This document shows positions 1 through 8,940 of a DNA stretch of 64,000 nucleotides, one piece after another. The stretch is from Zanthoxylum bungeanum (Eukaryota > Streptophyta > Magnoliopsida > Sapindales > Rutaceae). The translations under genes were made by a program, and so were the position numbers. Position 1 is the first letter of the stretch, and the number at the start of each line of letters is the position of its first letter. The notes under the pieces are model-generated. The model did no database searches. It had not been told where the DNA came from and was given only the letters and a program-made list of their open reading frames with translations. Location: NCBI GenBank assembly GCA_019454045.1, contig SKCR01020746.1, positions 37,392-101,391 of the forward strand, in the 5' to 3' direction.

Positions 1-709
1 ATAGTTGAATAATAAAAACTGAAAAAGTAAAGAAAGTAAATTATTATTACAGAACGTAAATAAAAATTAATTACAAAACTAAAATTTAAAGAAACTAATA
101 AGAGAACTCACTATTTACATCAGAGAATTTAGAGAGAATGGTACATCTGAAACTGAAATTATAGGCATCGATGGGGTCTCCGCGTCGCGACGCGCTCTTT
201 ATACTGCGTGGCTTATGGAGTGATGACTCGTGGCATTCTGGATAAGTTGATAAGGTGACATGTGGCAAGGCGGCTACAACTGAATGATTATGATGACATG
301 GCGATGATGTGGCAATGATGTGGCGATGTGGATTGTCGGCACCATATGATGATGACACGTGGCAAGGCGCACGTTAGTGGATCGGTTGTGATGTTGACAT
401 GTGGAAGCGCATGTTAGCAAAGTCAAACTTCTCAGATTCTGACTTGTTGATCTAGTGCACGTTAGCATGGACTCAGCGCACATTAAGCATCGCGAAGCCA
501 AGCTTCCAGTGTCGCGACGCTGAGAAATTACCAAAATGCTCTTTTATCTAATTTTCACTGTTTTGCTCCAAAACACCTCCAGAATGTCCTGAAACTTTAT
601 TTATCTACAAAATAACACAAAACACATCAAAATTTTCACAAAACTCAAGAAACTATACAAAATATTAGGTTAAATGGGTGGGAAATAGTGATATATTTAC
701 CACTCATCA
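1..709 (-). repeat. Possible LTR fragment of an unassigned element
   Basis: I do not recognise a gene here. Read on the minus strand, the segment starts at 709 with TGATGAGTGGTAAATA, which resembles the start of a plant gypsy-type LTR. It contains two copies of a GTCGCGACGC-like palindromic motif (near 183-194 and 508-517) and short imperfect direct repeats of GATGATGTGGC and GACATGTGGCAAGGCG around 255-410. The open frames on the minus strand (95-358 and 274-534) are low-complexity and show no family resemblance. The neighbour to the right is also unassigned. An LTR edge is a guess from the terminal dinucleotide and repeat content; the partner LTR is not in the window. Confidence 0.25.
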
Positions 710-1480
710 AATGGCCAATCCTTTTGTAATGACTATATCGATGGACACTTATATGGTTCAAAACTAGGAAAGCCTAAGCCAAAACATGTGTGAAACTTTA
801 ATATCTAAAGAGTTTAAAAGTCTGTTTGTTAGTGTAGCCCACACTATATCCTGTTGGTAACGAGATATAGCACATAATACTTTTAGGCGTCGAATAAAAG
901 TTATCATGTTCTTATTCTCAATAGATCGCATATAATTTTATGTAACGAGGGTCGGTTTGATTTGTTATTAATCCAGAAAAATTAGGAAACATTAAGGGTA
1001 TTTTGGGACTTTTTAAGGGTTGTTTTAATAGAAAAATCAGAACTGAAATTTTACTGATGTAGGCTCAAATTATTGGCTGTTTCAAGGGTGTACTGGGCAC
1101 ATTTAAGGTCCAAATAGTCCAATTTTAAGTAGCAATTTAGGGGCTAAAAATTTGTTAAAAATAGAATTAAAATTTTAGTGAAGCAGCTAGTCATTTTCGG
1201 CCAAGTGAAGGGAATGACATAAAAAATTTTCAATATGATCCTGAGTAGTGGTCCTACAAGCATGAACCCCCAGTCCCACATTGAAAAATTTATTTATTAA
1301 TGAAAATTTAGGGAATGGTAGAAGAAACAAAATGCAAGGTGTTCCCATTAACTTTGGGATGGTTGGCCAACTTGTGGTTCAGAAACTTGACCTCAGAAAG
1401 TATCAGCAGTTTTTCACAGTTGAGGAAGTCTTTTGTATAACATTTCAAAAAAAGCGTGCACCCCAAGGAAGATAATGAGG
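710..1480. other. Intergenic or decayed transposon DNA, no gene seen
   Basis: Nothing recognisable. A short plus-strand open frame (1281-1475) lies directly upstream of the gypsy gag remnant and could be decayed leader or gag N-terminus, but its translation shows no gag hallmark. No terminal repeats, primer site or RNA gene is visible. Confidence 0.4.
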
Positions 1481-1489
1481 TCATTAAGG

Positions 1490-2135
1490 ATAATGAAGCG
1501 AAGAGATAATAAGCCTTTGAAGAGTTTTATTGACAAATACCACAGTTTCGTGTTAGAGATGGGGGTATTAGTCCTCAGAGGCATTGAAGAGTTTTAAAGG
1601 AGTTATGAGGGTCGGAAAGTTATAGTGCCATCTAAGGATCCAGAAGGTATCGGAATATACCATAGCCTTGGAGCATGTAAGGAAGTTTGTGTGGATAAAA
1701 GAAGAGGAGAAGATCACCCAATGAGGAGCTACCCTGGCACCAAAAATGCCAAGGCAAGAGAATCAATCTGATATGGGCGGAAATCAGAGAGGACAGTCCC
1801 CGAGGAAGAAAGAGACCCTCGATCAAGGTTGCTTATTTTTCTAGAGGAATGGCGTTCACTGCTCTGAACAAGCCATTGGCCTAAATAGCTATGGAGATTC
1901 AAGATTAGAGCCTACTAACTAAGCCTGGTCAGAGGAGGTTTCTGATTGGGAAGAGAGACCACAAGACTTATTGCACACACTAGAATGTGAATGGGCATAC
2001 CATAGAGAGATGCAGGGATCGGTAGGAACAGGTGGGATCCTGGTGAGGAATATTTACATGCAGGAATATATAGGACACGAGGCCATGAGAATCAGACAAC
2101 GAATAGAGTAGAGGCCAATCTTCACAATAGTAGGG
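1490..2135 (+). pseudogene. Ty3/gypsy (Tat-like) gag remnant
   Basis: Remnant of the capsid/nucleocapsid polyprotein that packages retrotransposon RNA. No intact frame survives. Reading across frames gives KPLKSFIDKYHSFVLEMG (near 1510), which matches the gag motif where plant Tat-type elements have a (E)SLKDYI.RF segment. Next comes FTALNKPLA (near 1850) and then TKPGQRRF and KTYCTH with GHTIERC (1918-2010). That is the degenerate zinc-knuckle-like pattern (C, H, GHxxxxC) of this lineage. In-frame stops occur inside the knuckle (about 1981 and 2026). The protease and reverse transcriptase remnants of the same element follow downstream on the same strand. The Tat/Ogre-like assignment is by motif recognition, not by alignment. 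Confidence 0.7.
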
Positions 2136-2139
2136 GAAG

Positions 2140-2560
2140 ATATTGGCCAAGGATTTAAACATGGCAAGAAAAAACTACTGCCGAACTAAAGTCCTAGAGG
2201 TATTCACAATGAATAGGACTCAAAGGATCCAGAAGGCCATTTCAGTTCCTATAATCTTCACTAAGGAAGACGCCCAAGGGGTAAGCTACCCTCATGATGA
2301 TCACGGCCAATATCAACGAGATCGAGGTGGACAAAATATTGATAGACCATGGAAGTGCGGTGAATATCATCTCCAGGGACACTTTGAATCACTACCTAGA
2401 TCCAGGATGTAACACAACTGTATGGGATTGGGGGAGTAACATTTCTCCCACTAGGTCAAGTACAATTAACAATGACCATTGTGACAGCCCCGTACCTGGA
2501 GCAGTTATCAGTTGATTCCAAGAAGACCTTTTGTGATGAATTAAAGGGCGGTTATGTCGA
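2140..2560 (+). pseudogene. Ty3/gypsy (Tat-like) retropepsin remnant, frameshifted
   Basis: Remnant of the aspartic protease that processes the gag-pol polyprotein. The first part (2143-2290) reads through a linker ending FTKEDAQGVSYPHDD, which corresponds to the conserved F..ED...YPHDD block that precedes the protease in Tat-like elements. A frameshift near 2295 moves the continuation to another frame, where ILIDHGSAVNIIS carries the catalytic region. The usual D-T/S-G-S is D-H-G-S here, so the catalytic Asp is kept but the next residue is altered. The frame then decays after 2515. It lies between the gag remnant and the start of reverse transcriptase, in normal element order. Not functional. 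Confidence 0.75.
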
Positions 2561-2811
2561 GTTATTATTTGAAATTGAAGTTTCTGACTTGAGAAAGGGT
2601 TGGGGTAGTCTGTGGAAGTCAGAAGCTGGTAAGGAGTTGCTTTGCTGTTGTTTCAAAATAAACCATGTGCATTGAAGATGTAGGAGTGAAGAGGAAATAA
2701 CGAGAAAAGGGAACCAACTGAAGTAGAGTCTATAGACCCCCGACCCGAAGAACCCGCTCAGCTAGGAGCAGGGGAGGAGTAGAAGCCTGTAGAGCTTGTT
2801 AGCCTTAAAAA

Positions 2812-3055
2812 ATGATAAAGGTTGGGATCGGGTTGGAGTCGAGTTTGAGGAGGTAGCTGATGGGTTTTTTGAAGGAGAACACAGATGTTTTCATGTGGGA
2901 TCACATGGACATGCCGAGACACCATCGTCATCGGTCATCGCCTGGCGATAGATCGAGCCCATAAACCAATAAAGTAAAAAGTAAGGATTCTCAACGAGAA
3001 GCTATATAAGGTGATCCATGCAAAGGTTGAAAATTTAATGAAGGTCAGGTTAGGT
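2812..3055 (+). pseudogene. Ty3/gypsy reverse transcriptase N-terminal fragment, truncated
   Basis: Start of the reverse transcriptase domain. Translation gives LMGFLKENTDVFMWDHMDMP (2856-2915), the plant Tat-type motif normally read as FL.EN.DVFAWSHEDMPG. After a short frame change comes HRLAIDRAHKPIK (near 2936) and then an LYKVIHAKVENLM segment, matching the fingers region entry. An in-frame TAG sits just before the LMGF motif and another follows KPIK. The palm domain and catalytic motif are absent because the homology stops at about 3055, where unrelated repeat sequence begins. The 2560-2810 stretch between protease and this motif is decayed linker. Confidence 0.75.
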
Positions 3056-3058
3056 ACT

Positions 3059-3122
3059 AACCTTGTTACCTCCTACATGGTCGGTTTATATGATTTTGTT
3101 ACCACCTATATGGTCGGTTGGA
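3059..3122 (+). repeat. Imperfect direct duplication of about 30 bp
   Basis: TTGTTACCTCCTACATGGTC is followed about 34 bp later by TTGTTACCACCTATATGGTC, each ending in GGTT. It lies exactly at the end of the truncated gypsy coding fragment and next to the leader of the minus-strand gypsy copy. Confidence 0.6.
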
Positions 3123-3129
3123 TTTTGGA

Positions 3130-3263
3130 AAAATGACATGCACCACTGTGGTGACACAGGAAAACCTGGGCGACGCATGCTGTTCCGGGCTCGCGGCCTG
3201 GTTGGGAGTACGGAGCAGCCACGGGGGACTAAACCGGAGAATGATGGAGTCGCCACCCACCCG
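3130..3263 (-). other. Gypsy leader with primer-binding site TGGCGACTCC
   Basis: On the minus strand the LTR end at 3264 is followed by a short spacer and TGGCGACTCC (3246-3255). Then comes a leader shared with four other places in the window (10793-10890, 13719-13797, 55381-55483, 61718-61826). TGGCGACTCC at this position is consistent with the tRNA-Arg-type primer site described for Ogre/Tat elements; the tRNA identity is inference. The following CCGGTTTAGTCCCC and GCCGCGAGCC blocks are the most conserved leader parts. Confidence 0.6.
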
Positions 3264-3984
3264 TGTGAACTGGGAAAATGAGATTTAAGGCCGCACTCAC
3301 CCCTCGCAAGGGAAGACCTCAAACCGTTGGGTTTGGAATGGTCCCCTACTTATGTCACTTGTAATGAAGGATTTATGTAATAATTTAATCAAGCCTAACT
3401 AACACTTATTTCCCAGGGTATCATGCTTCTAAGTTCCTATGCGCAAAAGATAAAGTTTACATCTACATATTCATGAAATCAAATCCTACTACCAAGTTAG
3501 TATGCTAAAAAGGTAAGTCTTTTTCAATAGCAAACATATTTCATCATAAGCATTCAATATTCATGTAAACATAAACGCAAGACAACCATAACAATATTGG
3601 CATGCAATATAAAGGAAATCAAAATAACGGTGAACATATCATGTTATAAGCGCATTATAAAAGCATATGAAATAAGGTCAAAATAACCGCATAACAAACG
3701 TAGTCAAAACAAGCGCATGACATGAAGGAATAAAAGATGCAAATTCAAATACGCGAAAGAGGAACAATTAAAGATGCATTTATACATCAAAGATACACGT
3801 GCCCTGATGTAATGCCAAAGAGTGTGGCTAATATGAGTGAAAGAAAGGAATACCAAGAAGGAGAGAAGTGCAATGTGTGCCTATACTCATGTGACTACTA
3901 CAAATTTTCAATTAAGCATGTTATATGAATGAATAATATAGAAAAGAAAGCACGGCAGAACATTATATAATAAATAGAAATAAA

Positions 3985-4980
3985 ATGCATGAATAGAATG
4001 ATATTTTGCAAAACAGCGATAAATCGCGTAATAAACAACACGGCAAACCATCGTGGTAAGGTAGCCAAAAGGCATTTTCCCTCGAATAGAGGACCTTTAA
4101 TCCACCCTAGTTAAGCCCATGCGCATGCATGCATAATAACGTGCAACAAATAAAAATGTATGAACAAGATGGTGTTTTGTGAAAAACAGCGATAAATCGC
4201 GTAATAAACAGCGCGGCAAAACATCATGGTAAGGTAGCCTTAAGGCATTTTCCCTCGAATAGAGGACCTTTAATCCACCCTAGTTAAGCCCATGCGCATG
4301 CATGCATAATAACGTGCAATAAATTAAAATGCATGAATGAAATGATAACGTTCGAATGATAAATAAATAACACATAACGAAAAGTAAATAATAAAGCGCG
4401 ACTAAGTATCGTGGTAAAGGATTTTAACCTCTTCAATTAGAGGACCTTTCACTGCACTTACTAAGCCCATGCGCACACAACACAATGCATATATATGAAA
4501 CAAAAGTGAAGACAAAGATACCCGGCGCGGCGAAACATCATGGTAAAGGATTTTAACCTCTTCAATTAGAGGACCTTTCACTGCACTTACTAAGCCCATG
4601 CGCTTATCTCAATGCATATATATATGAAGCAAAAGTAAATACAAAGATATCAGATTTCGTATACCGATTGAACATGTCTTACATCCAATCGAATACACAT
4701 CGTCCGGCGCGGCGAAGCATCATGGTAAAGGATTTTAACCTCTTCAATTAGAGACCTTTCATCGCACTTACTAAGCCCATGCGCTTATCTCAATGCATAT
4801 ATATGAAACAAAAAGGTAAATGTAAAAATATTAGATTTCGTATACCCGATTGAACATATCTCACATCCAATCGAATATACATTGACCGGTGCGGCGAAGC
4901 ATCGTGGTAAAGGATTTTAACCCCTTCAATTAGAGGACCTTTCATCACACTTACTAAGCCCATGCGCTCGATCATATCAT
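3985..4980. repeat. Tandem repeats inside the gypsy LTR, units about 125-185 bp
   Basis: The anchor GCCCATGCGC recurs at about 4115, 4287, 4466, 4592, 4776 and 4959, so unit length varies between roughly 125 and 185 bp. Each unit carries GGTAAAGGATTTTAACCTC or GGTAAGGTAGCC, then TAGAGGACCTTT. Two units contain an alternating purine-pyrimidine run CATGCGCATGCATGCATA. The same module at about 240 bp period recurs at 24400-25260 in another LTR, so the repeat is a property of the family. Confidence 0.8.
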
Positions 4981-6086
4981 TATACGAACAAATAATATGC
5001 GGAAATTAAATAACGAATGATAAACACATCAAAACAACATAAAACAAAATATGCATCGTTTGCTCAAGTGGTACATGGAGTTGTATCTCGAGTGTAGATC
5101 ATACTACCGTCCATTCGGAATCGGCTATGAATTTTACGTTCGGGTTTCCATCCTATATACCATGAGAGGCGACACATTTTTCATTTTAATCAAGGGTCAC
5201 AATCATGCATCAATCCATAGTAAATGTATATTTATCTACTCACGGGCCACAACACGTATTTTTACATAATAATCAAGTGAATAAAGGTCAATAAAAAAAA
5301 AGAAAAAAAATAAGTGTGAGAAGTACCCTCAGGTCTAACCGTTTAAGTCATCTTCGGACTTGCGTTTCACGGAGATCGGAAGGGGTAAAAGCTTCTTACT
5401 CTTCCGGTCCACTAGCTTAGCGTCTTAACTCGTCGTTCCACTATTTTTCTCGATTTTAGGCTTCGTATTGCTGTTGTTTTGGAGGCGTTTTCTGCTCACT
5501 GTTCTAGGTCACGGTTTTGGTGTTTAGGTGGACTGTTTTGAGCGTTTTTCAAAGGCTATAAGTGTAGTTTTTTTTGTGATATCTTAAGGGTTAAAATTAC
5601 AATTTTTTATGCAGTTTTTTAGTGTTTTAGGGTGATTTTGCTGCTGCTTTTGGTGGAAAGGGGGGCTGCTGTTCATGTGCGTTTTGCTCACTGGTTTTGG
5701 CGTGTTTGGGGGGTGCAGGGGCTGCTGTTTTTGGTGGAAAGAGGGCTGCTGTTCAGGGGTGTTTTGCTCACTATTTTAGGCGTGTTTGGGGGGTGCAGGG
5801 GCTGCTGTATAGGGATTTGTTTTTCGGTTATATGGCTACTGTATATGGCTGTGTTTTTCGGTGCAGTGAGGTGTTGTATAGGGCTGTGTTTTTCGGTGCA
5901 GTGAGGTGCTTTAGGGAGTGTGGTTTTCGGCAATATAGGGGAAGAAGATGAAGAGAATTTTTTATTGTTTGTTTCTTGGAGTTTAGGCGTGAACTATGGC
6001 TTCTTTTTTTTTCGTGAATGGAGAGATGCTTTTTCTTGCTGTTTTATGCGTGAATCCCCAGGGGGGAAAAGTGTTGGAATTGGTTT

Positions 6087-6096
6087 GTTTTTATAG
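6087..6096 (-). promoter_or_regulatory. Likely LTR TATA box (GCCTATAAAAAC)
   Basis: TATAAAAA on the minus strand, preceded by TTTGCC. The same context (TTGCCTATAAAAAG) occurs at the equivalent place in the other LTRs (12331-12342 plus, 63221-63235 minus; degenerate TATAGAAA at 9452). Conservation between copies supports a promoter role; transcription start is not visible. Confidence 0.55.
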
Positions 6097-6782
6097 GCAA
6101 AGGCTAGGGTTGACAAGGGAAAGGATTTTTGTGCATTCAATGAGGATTTGATTTAGTTTTAAACAAGGAAAACCAAAGATTGAGGGGGGACAAACTTGGC
6201 TCAAATTAGGAAGTTATGATATTTAATTTGTATTGTTTAGGCATGATATTTGTTAAGTTAGGCATCTAATATTTTTAATTGGTATATAATTTTTCTTAGT
6301 TAGGAATAAAATATATTTGATTTGTTTAAATTAGGTATATGTTTATTTTATGTTTGGTAAATATTTTAATTATTATTTTATTTAATTACATCATCTAATT
6401 AATATTTATTTGATTTAATTTGGGTGTGTATTAGGCAAATGGGCGTGGTACTTGGTTGGGGGCGTGTGGCCCTTTGGTTGGTGGGTTTGGTTTGTGTGGG
6501 CTAGGTGTGTGGGCTAGCAGGGGTTTTAGGTCAAGGTCAAGGGGCTTGCGGGGATCTTGGGCCGCGGTTAAGTGATTGTGAGTGTCTTGGGCCGGGCATA
6601 ATTTTTAAAATAGAAACTAAACGAGTTACTCGAAGCTAAACCAGTGAACTTAATCCGTCAATGAGTCGATTCTTGACTCTTCCCTTCTGATGTCCGTTTC
6701 CTGCGACTTTCGTAACTTAAAAGGTAGTGCCTCCAACTGAGACTCATCATCGGGTTTCACATGCAAAAATGCAATGCCTACA

Positions 6783-6796
6783 GTCGCCCCCACTTT
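6783..6796 (-). promoter_or_regulatory. Polypurine tract of gypsy copy
   Basis: Minus strand AAAGTGGGGGCGAC immediately precedes the LTR start TGTAGGCA. The same tract precedes the LTRs at 11823 (plus), 26956 (minus) and 63733 (minus). It is the site that primes plus-strand DNA synthesis. Confidence 0.75.
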
Positions 6797-6857
6797 GATG
6801 GGACTTGTGCAGTGTGTGACTTTGAACAATCCTATCAAAGTTATGCAATGCATTTTC

Positions 6858-6875
6858 ACTTACCTGGCTCGCCAG
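6858..6875 (-). promoter_or_regulatory. Conserved CTGGCGAGCCAG hairpin followed by GTAAGT
   Basis: A 12-bp palindrome (arms CTGGC/GCCAG) followed directly by GTAAGT, which together form a perfect plant 5' splice-donor consensus (CAG|GTAAGT). It lies 62 bp before the polypurine tract. The same element is at 11729-11746 (plus), 27030-27047 (minus) and, slightly altered, 63809-63826 (minus). Function is not known to me. Confidence 0.6.
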
Positions 6876-7330
6876 CTCCCACCTGACTTGCCTGCTGCTC
6901 CGCCGAGCTGATGATGTAGTGGACCTCGATCCTGGGATGCATCCCAAAATTTACAACCGACAACGGGGGCACCTTGACCCTTGGACGCGTCCCGATACAG
7001 CTGGAAATGAGGGCCTCGCCCTCGAACAGATGATGTAGTGGGCCCTCGACCCTGGGACGCATCCCGAAACTGCAACTAACAACAGGGGCACCTCGACCCT
7101 GGGACATATCCCAAAACTACTGACGATGTGGGCCTTGCCCTCAAGCTGATATGGGCCTCTCCCCCAAGCTGATACGGGCCTCGTCCTCGAACTGATATGG
7201 TGTGGGGCCTCACCCCCAAGCCGATGTGGGCCTCGCCCCCTGAGACTTATCCCCAAAAAATGTTGATGTGGTCCTCGTCCTCTGGGACTCATCCCCAAAA
7301 CTGAAACTGCGCTGACGTTGTTTGGCTCAT
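6876..7330 (-). repeat. Gypsy 3' region with GC-rich degenerate tandem repeats
   Basis: Repeats of the type GGGCGAGGCCCACAT and TGGGACGCATCCCGAA in irregular order lie between the integrase end and the polypurine tract. Long open frames on the minus strand (for example 6951-7397) only reflect the repeats. Tat/Ogre-type elements are known to carry tandem repeats at this position. The stretch 7331-7490 holds a T-rich/A-rich spacer shared with 27840-27880 and no gene. Confidence 0.7.
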
Positions 7331-7496
7331 TTATGCTACTTTCTCTTTTCCTTGAACCTGCGAACACAAAACAAAAACAGACACGAAGGGAATGCAATGT
7401 TACGTGTAGGCATGATTGATTTTCCTATTCCATTGGGTTAGGTCTTCTACCAATTCCCGTGGTGACTGCTCGGTCTTCTCTCCCTCAGGTAAAGTA

Positions 7497-8406
7497 CTAC
7501 TTCAATCTGTCTACGTTGATTGGTTCGGTGAACTCATTTCCTTCCAAGTCTGATAGCCTCACTGCTCCATTTCCCATTACTTTCTGCACTATGTAAGGCC
7601 CTTCCCAGTTAGGTCTGAACTTTCCTCTTGGATCTGTTGTCGATGGCCTTGATTGCTTACGTACCAAATCACCATTTCTGATATTGGTGGGGCGTACCTT
7701 CTTGTTGAATGCCCGGGCTAGTCTCTTCTGATACAACTGCATGTGATACAAAGACTTCATTCTCTTCTCATCCAACGGCCCATTCTGGTTCTGGTAACTC
7801 TGTTTCTGCTAATACCCTCATAGACTGTATCTCAACTTCCACTGGCAGCACTGCTTCCATTCCATAGACCAAAGAATAAGGTGTGGCTCCGGTTGCTGTT
7901 CTTACTGATGTTCTGTACCCCCACAAGGCATATGGTAGTTTCTCGGCCCAATCTCGGCAGTTCTCTGTCATCTTAGCTAAAATCGTCTTGATGGTCTTGT
8001 TGGCTGCCTCCACTGCCCCATTTGCCTGCGGCCTGTATGGTGATGACTTGTGGTGGCCTATCCCGTATCTCTGTAACATTGCCATTGTCTCTCCTTGAAA
8101 CTGAACTCCGTTGTCCGTCACTACATGATGTGGCATACCATACCGATAAATGAGATTCCGAGCTATAAACTTTTCCATCTGCTTTGCTGTGACATTACAG
8201 AATGACTCAACTTCCACCCATTTTGAGAAGTAATCTACGGCCACTACTATAAAGCGATGCCCATTCGATGTATTCGGTCGAATTTCTCCAATCATATCAA
8301 TCCCCCATGCCGAGAAGGGCCACGGCTCTGACCACCCGTGCAACTCTGTGTGTGGCAAGTGATTCAAATTACCGTGTGCCTGACAATCATGACAGTGCTT
8401 TACCAC
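7497..8406 (-). pseudogene. Ty3/gypsy (Tat-like) integrase, core and C-terminal domain, in two frames
   Basis: Best preserved gypsy protein in the window. The upstream frame (7768-8406, 212 codons) begins with the zinc-finger Cys pair KHCHDCQAH and runs through the catalytic core. Its D,D,E residues sit in GIDMIGEI, VTDNGVQF and NGAVEAANK, with FSKWVEVE and YRTSVRTATGATPY between or after them. A frameshift at about 7770 moves the rest to a second frame (7497-7775). That frame carries the C-terminal GPY/F-type domain (PNWEGPYIVQKV) and ends at NVDRLK with a stop. The His half of the HHCC finger is separated by a deletion (see next entry). It would insert element DNA into chromosomes; here it is broken. 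The NGAVEAANK and TGATPYSLVYG wording is typical of the plant Tat/Ogre clade. Confidence 0.88.
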
Positions 8407-8762
8407 CTTAGCTCAGCATGTACTTCTTCCATTACATGCTGAGCTTCTTCCTTTCCCAAACACTTCAATTGAATACCGTTTGGTTGCCTCTTGTACAGTT
8501 CTCCTTTCAAAATCACATACTGGGAAGCTAACTTCTGAATGACTATTCTGTCTTTTCTTCCTGCCCCTTCCAGGAGTTCCCCATGCTCCAAATACCGCTG
8601 AATGTCATGATACCAAGGTTTTCCATCGTTGATTTCTACTTTCAGAACTCTTTCTGTCTCATAAATAGGTCTGCTTGTTGTTGTCACTACCAACGGTCTC
8701 ATCACCAACTTCTCTGGATTTTCCAAAGTTGCTACAAGTGTAGCCAGTGCGTCTGCCATCTG
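8400..8762 (-). pseudogene. Ty3/gypsy RNase H end and integrase zinc-finger start
   Basis: Minus-strand frame opening at an RNase H terminal motif (MADALATLVA) at 8760. It runs through a connector and GELYKRQPNG to EEVHAEL, which holds the first His of the integrase HHCC finger. It then ends about 6 bp into the next frame at 8400, where KHCHDC begins. The expected segment of about 30 residues between the His and Cys halves (the G.CG.H.G...A....GYYW block of the family) is missing, so a deletion plus frameshift joined the two halves. Upstream, the RNase H is cut at about 8762, where sequence of a plus-strand gypsy 3' region begins, so the rest of RNase H and the reverse transcriptase are absent. 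Confidence 0.8.
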
Positions 8763-8940
8763 ACATTCTGGGGGTGAGGCCCACATTAGCATCAGTATCA
8801 GCATTGCCGGGTATGACATTATGGGGGCGAGGCCCACATTGGCTCAGTAGGGCGAGGCCCACATTACATCAGATCAGTTTCTACCCGGTACGACATTCTG
8901 GGGGCGAGGCCCACATTAGCATCAGTATCAGCATTGCCGG
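8763..8940 (+). repeat. Gypsy 3'-region tandem repeats (about 2.5 units) at an inversion junction
   Basis: GACATTCTGGGGGCGAGGCC, CACATTAGCATCAGTATCAG and CATTGCCGG make a unit of about 60 bp, seen starting near 8763, 8812 and 8892. This is the same repeat type as on the minus strand at 6876-7330, but in plus orientation. It abuts minus-strand RNase H, which marks an inversion breakpoint at about 8762. It leads directly into a plus-strand LTR at 8941 without a polypurine tract. Confidence 0.7.

Larger units (their letters stand above)
3264..6782 (-). mobile_element. Ty3/gypsy LTR, long variant (about 3.5 kb)
   Basis: Minus-strand LTR beginning TGTAGGCATTGC at 6782, directly after a polypurine tract, and ending near TTCACA at 3264 before the primer-site-like sequence. 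It shares with the shorter LTRs of this window the start (6660-6782), the TATA region (about 6090), the block at 5055-5180 (GTACATGGAGTTGTATC, CGTCCATTCGGAATCGGC, CGGGTTTCCATCC) and the 3' end (3264-3345, AACGGTTTGAGGTCTTCCC). It is longer because of a tandem-repeat insert at about 3990-4975. Because leader sequence follows it, this LTR is both the 3' LTR of the integrase-bearing copy on its right and the 5' LTR of a lost copy on its left, as expected after LTR-LTR recombination. Confidence 0.75.

Noticed and set aside
95..534. Two 86-87-codon minus frames
   Set aside because: Overlapping, histidine/serine-rich low-complexity translations without any family resemblance.
3985..5000. CRISPR-like array
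   Set aside because: Repeat units are long (125-185 bp), imperfect and without unique spacers; they are LTR-internal tandem repeats in a plant genome.
5632..5951. Overlapping hydrophobic 80-90-codon frames
   Set aside because: Repetitive GGGGCTGCTGTT-type DNA in the gypsy LTR; the same region in other LTRs is not open.
6951..7397. 148-codon minus-strand frame
   Set aside because: Repeat translation of the gypsy 3' region (GRGPH-type repeats); no domain and not conserved in sister copies.
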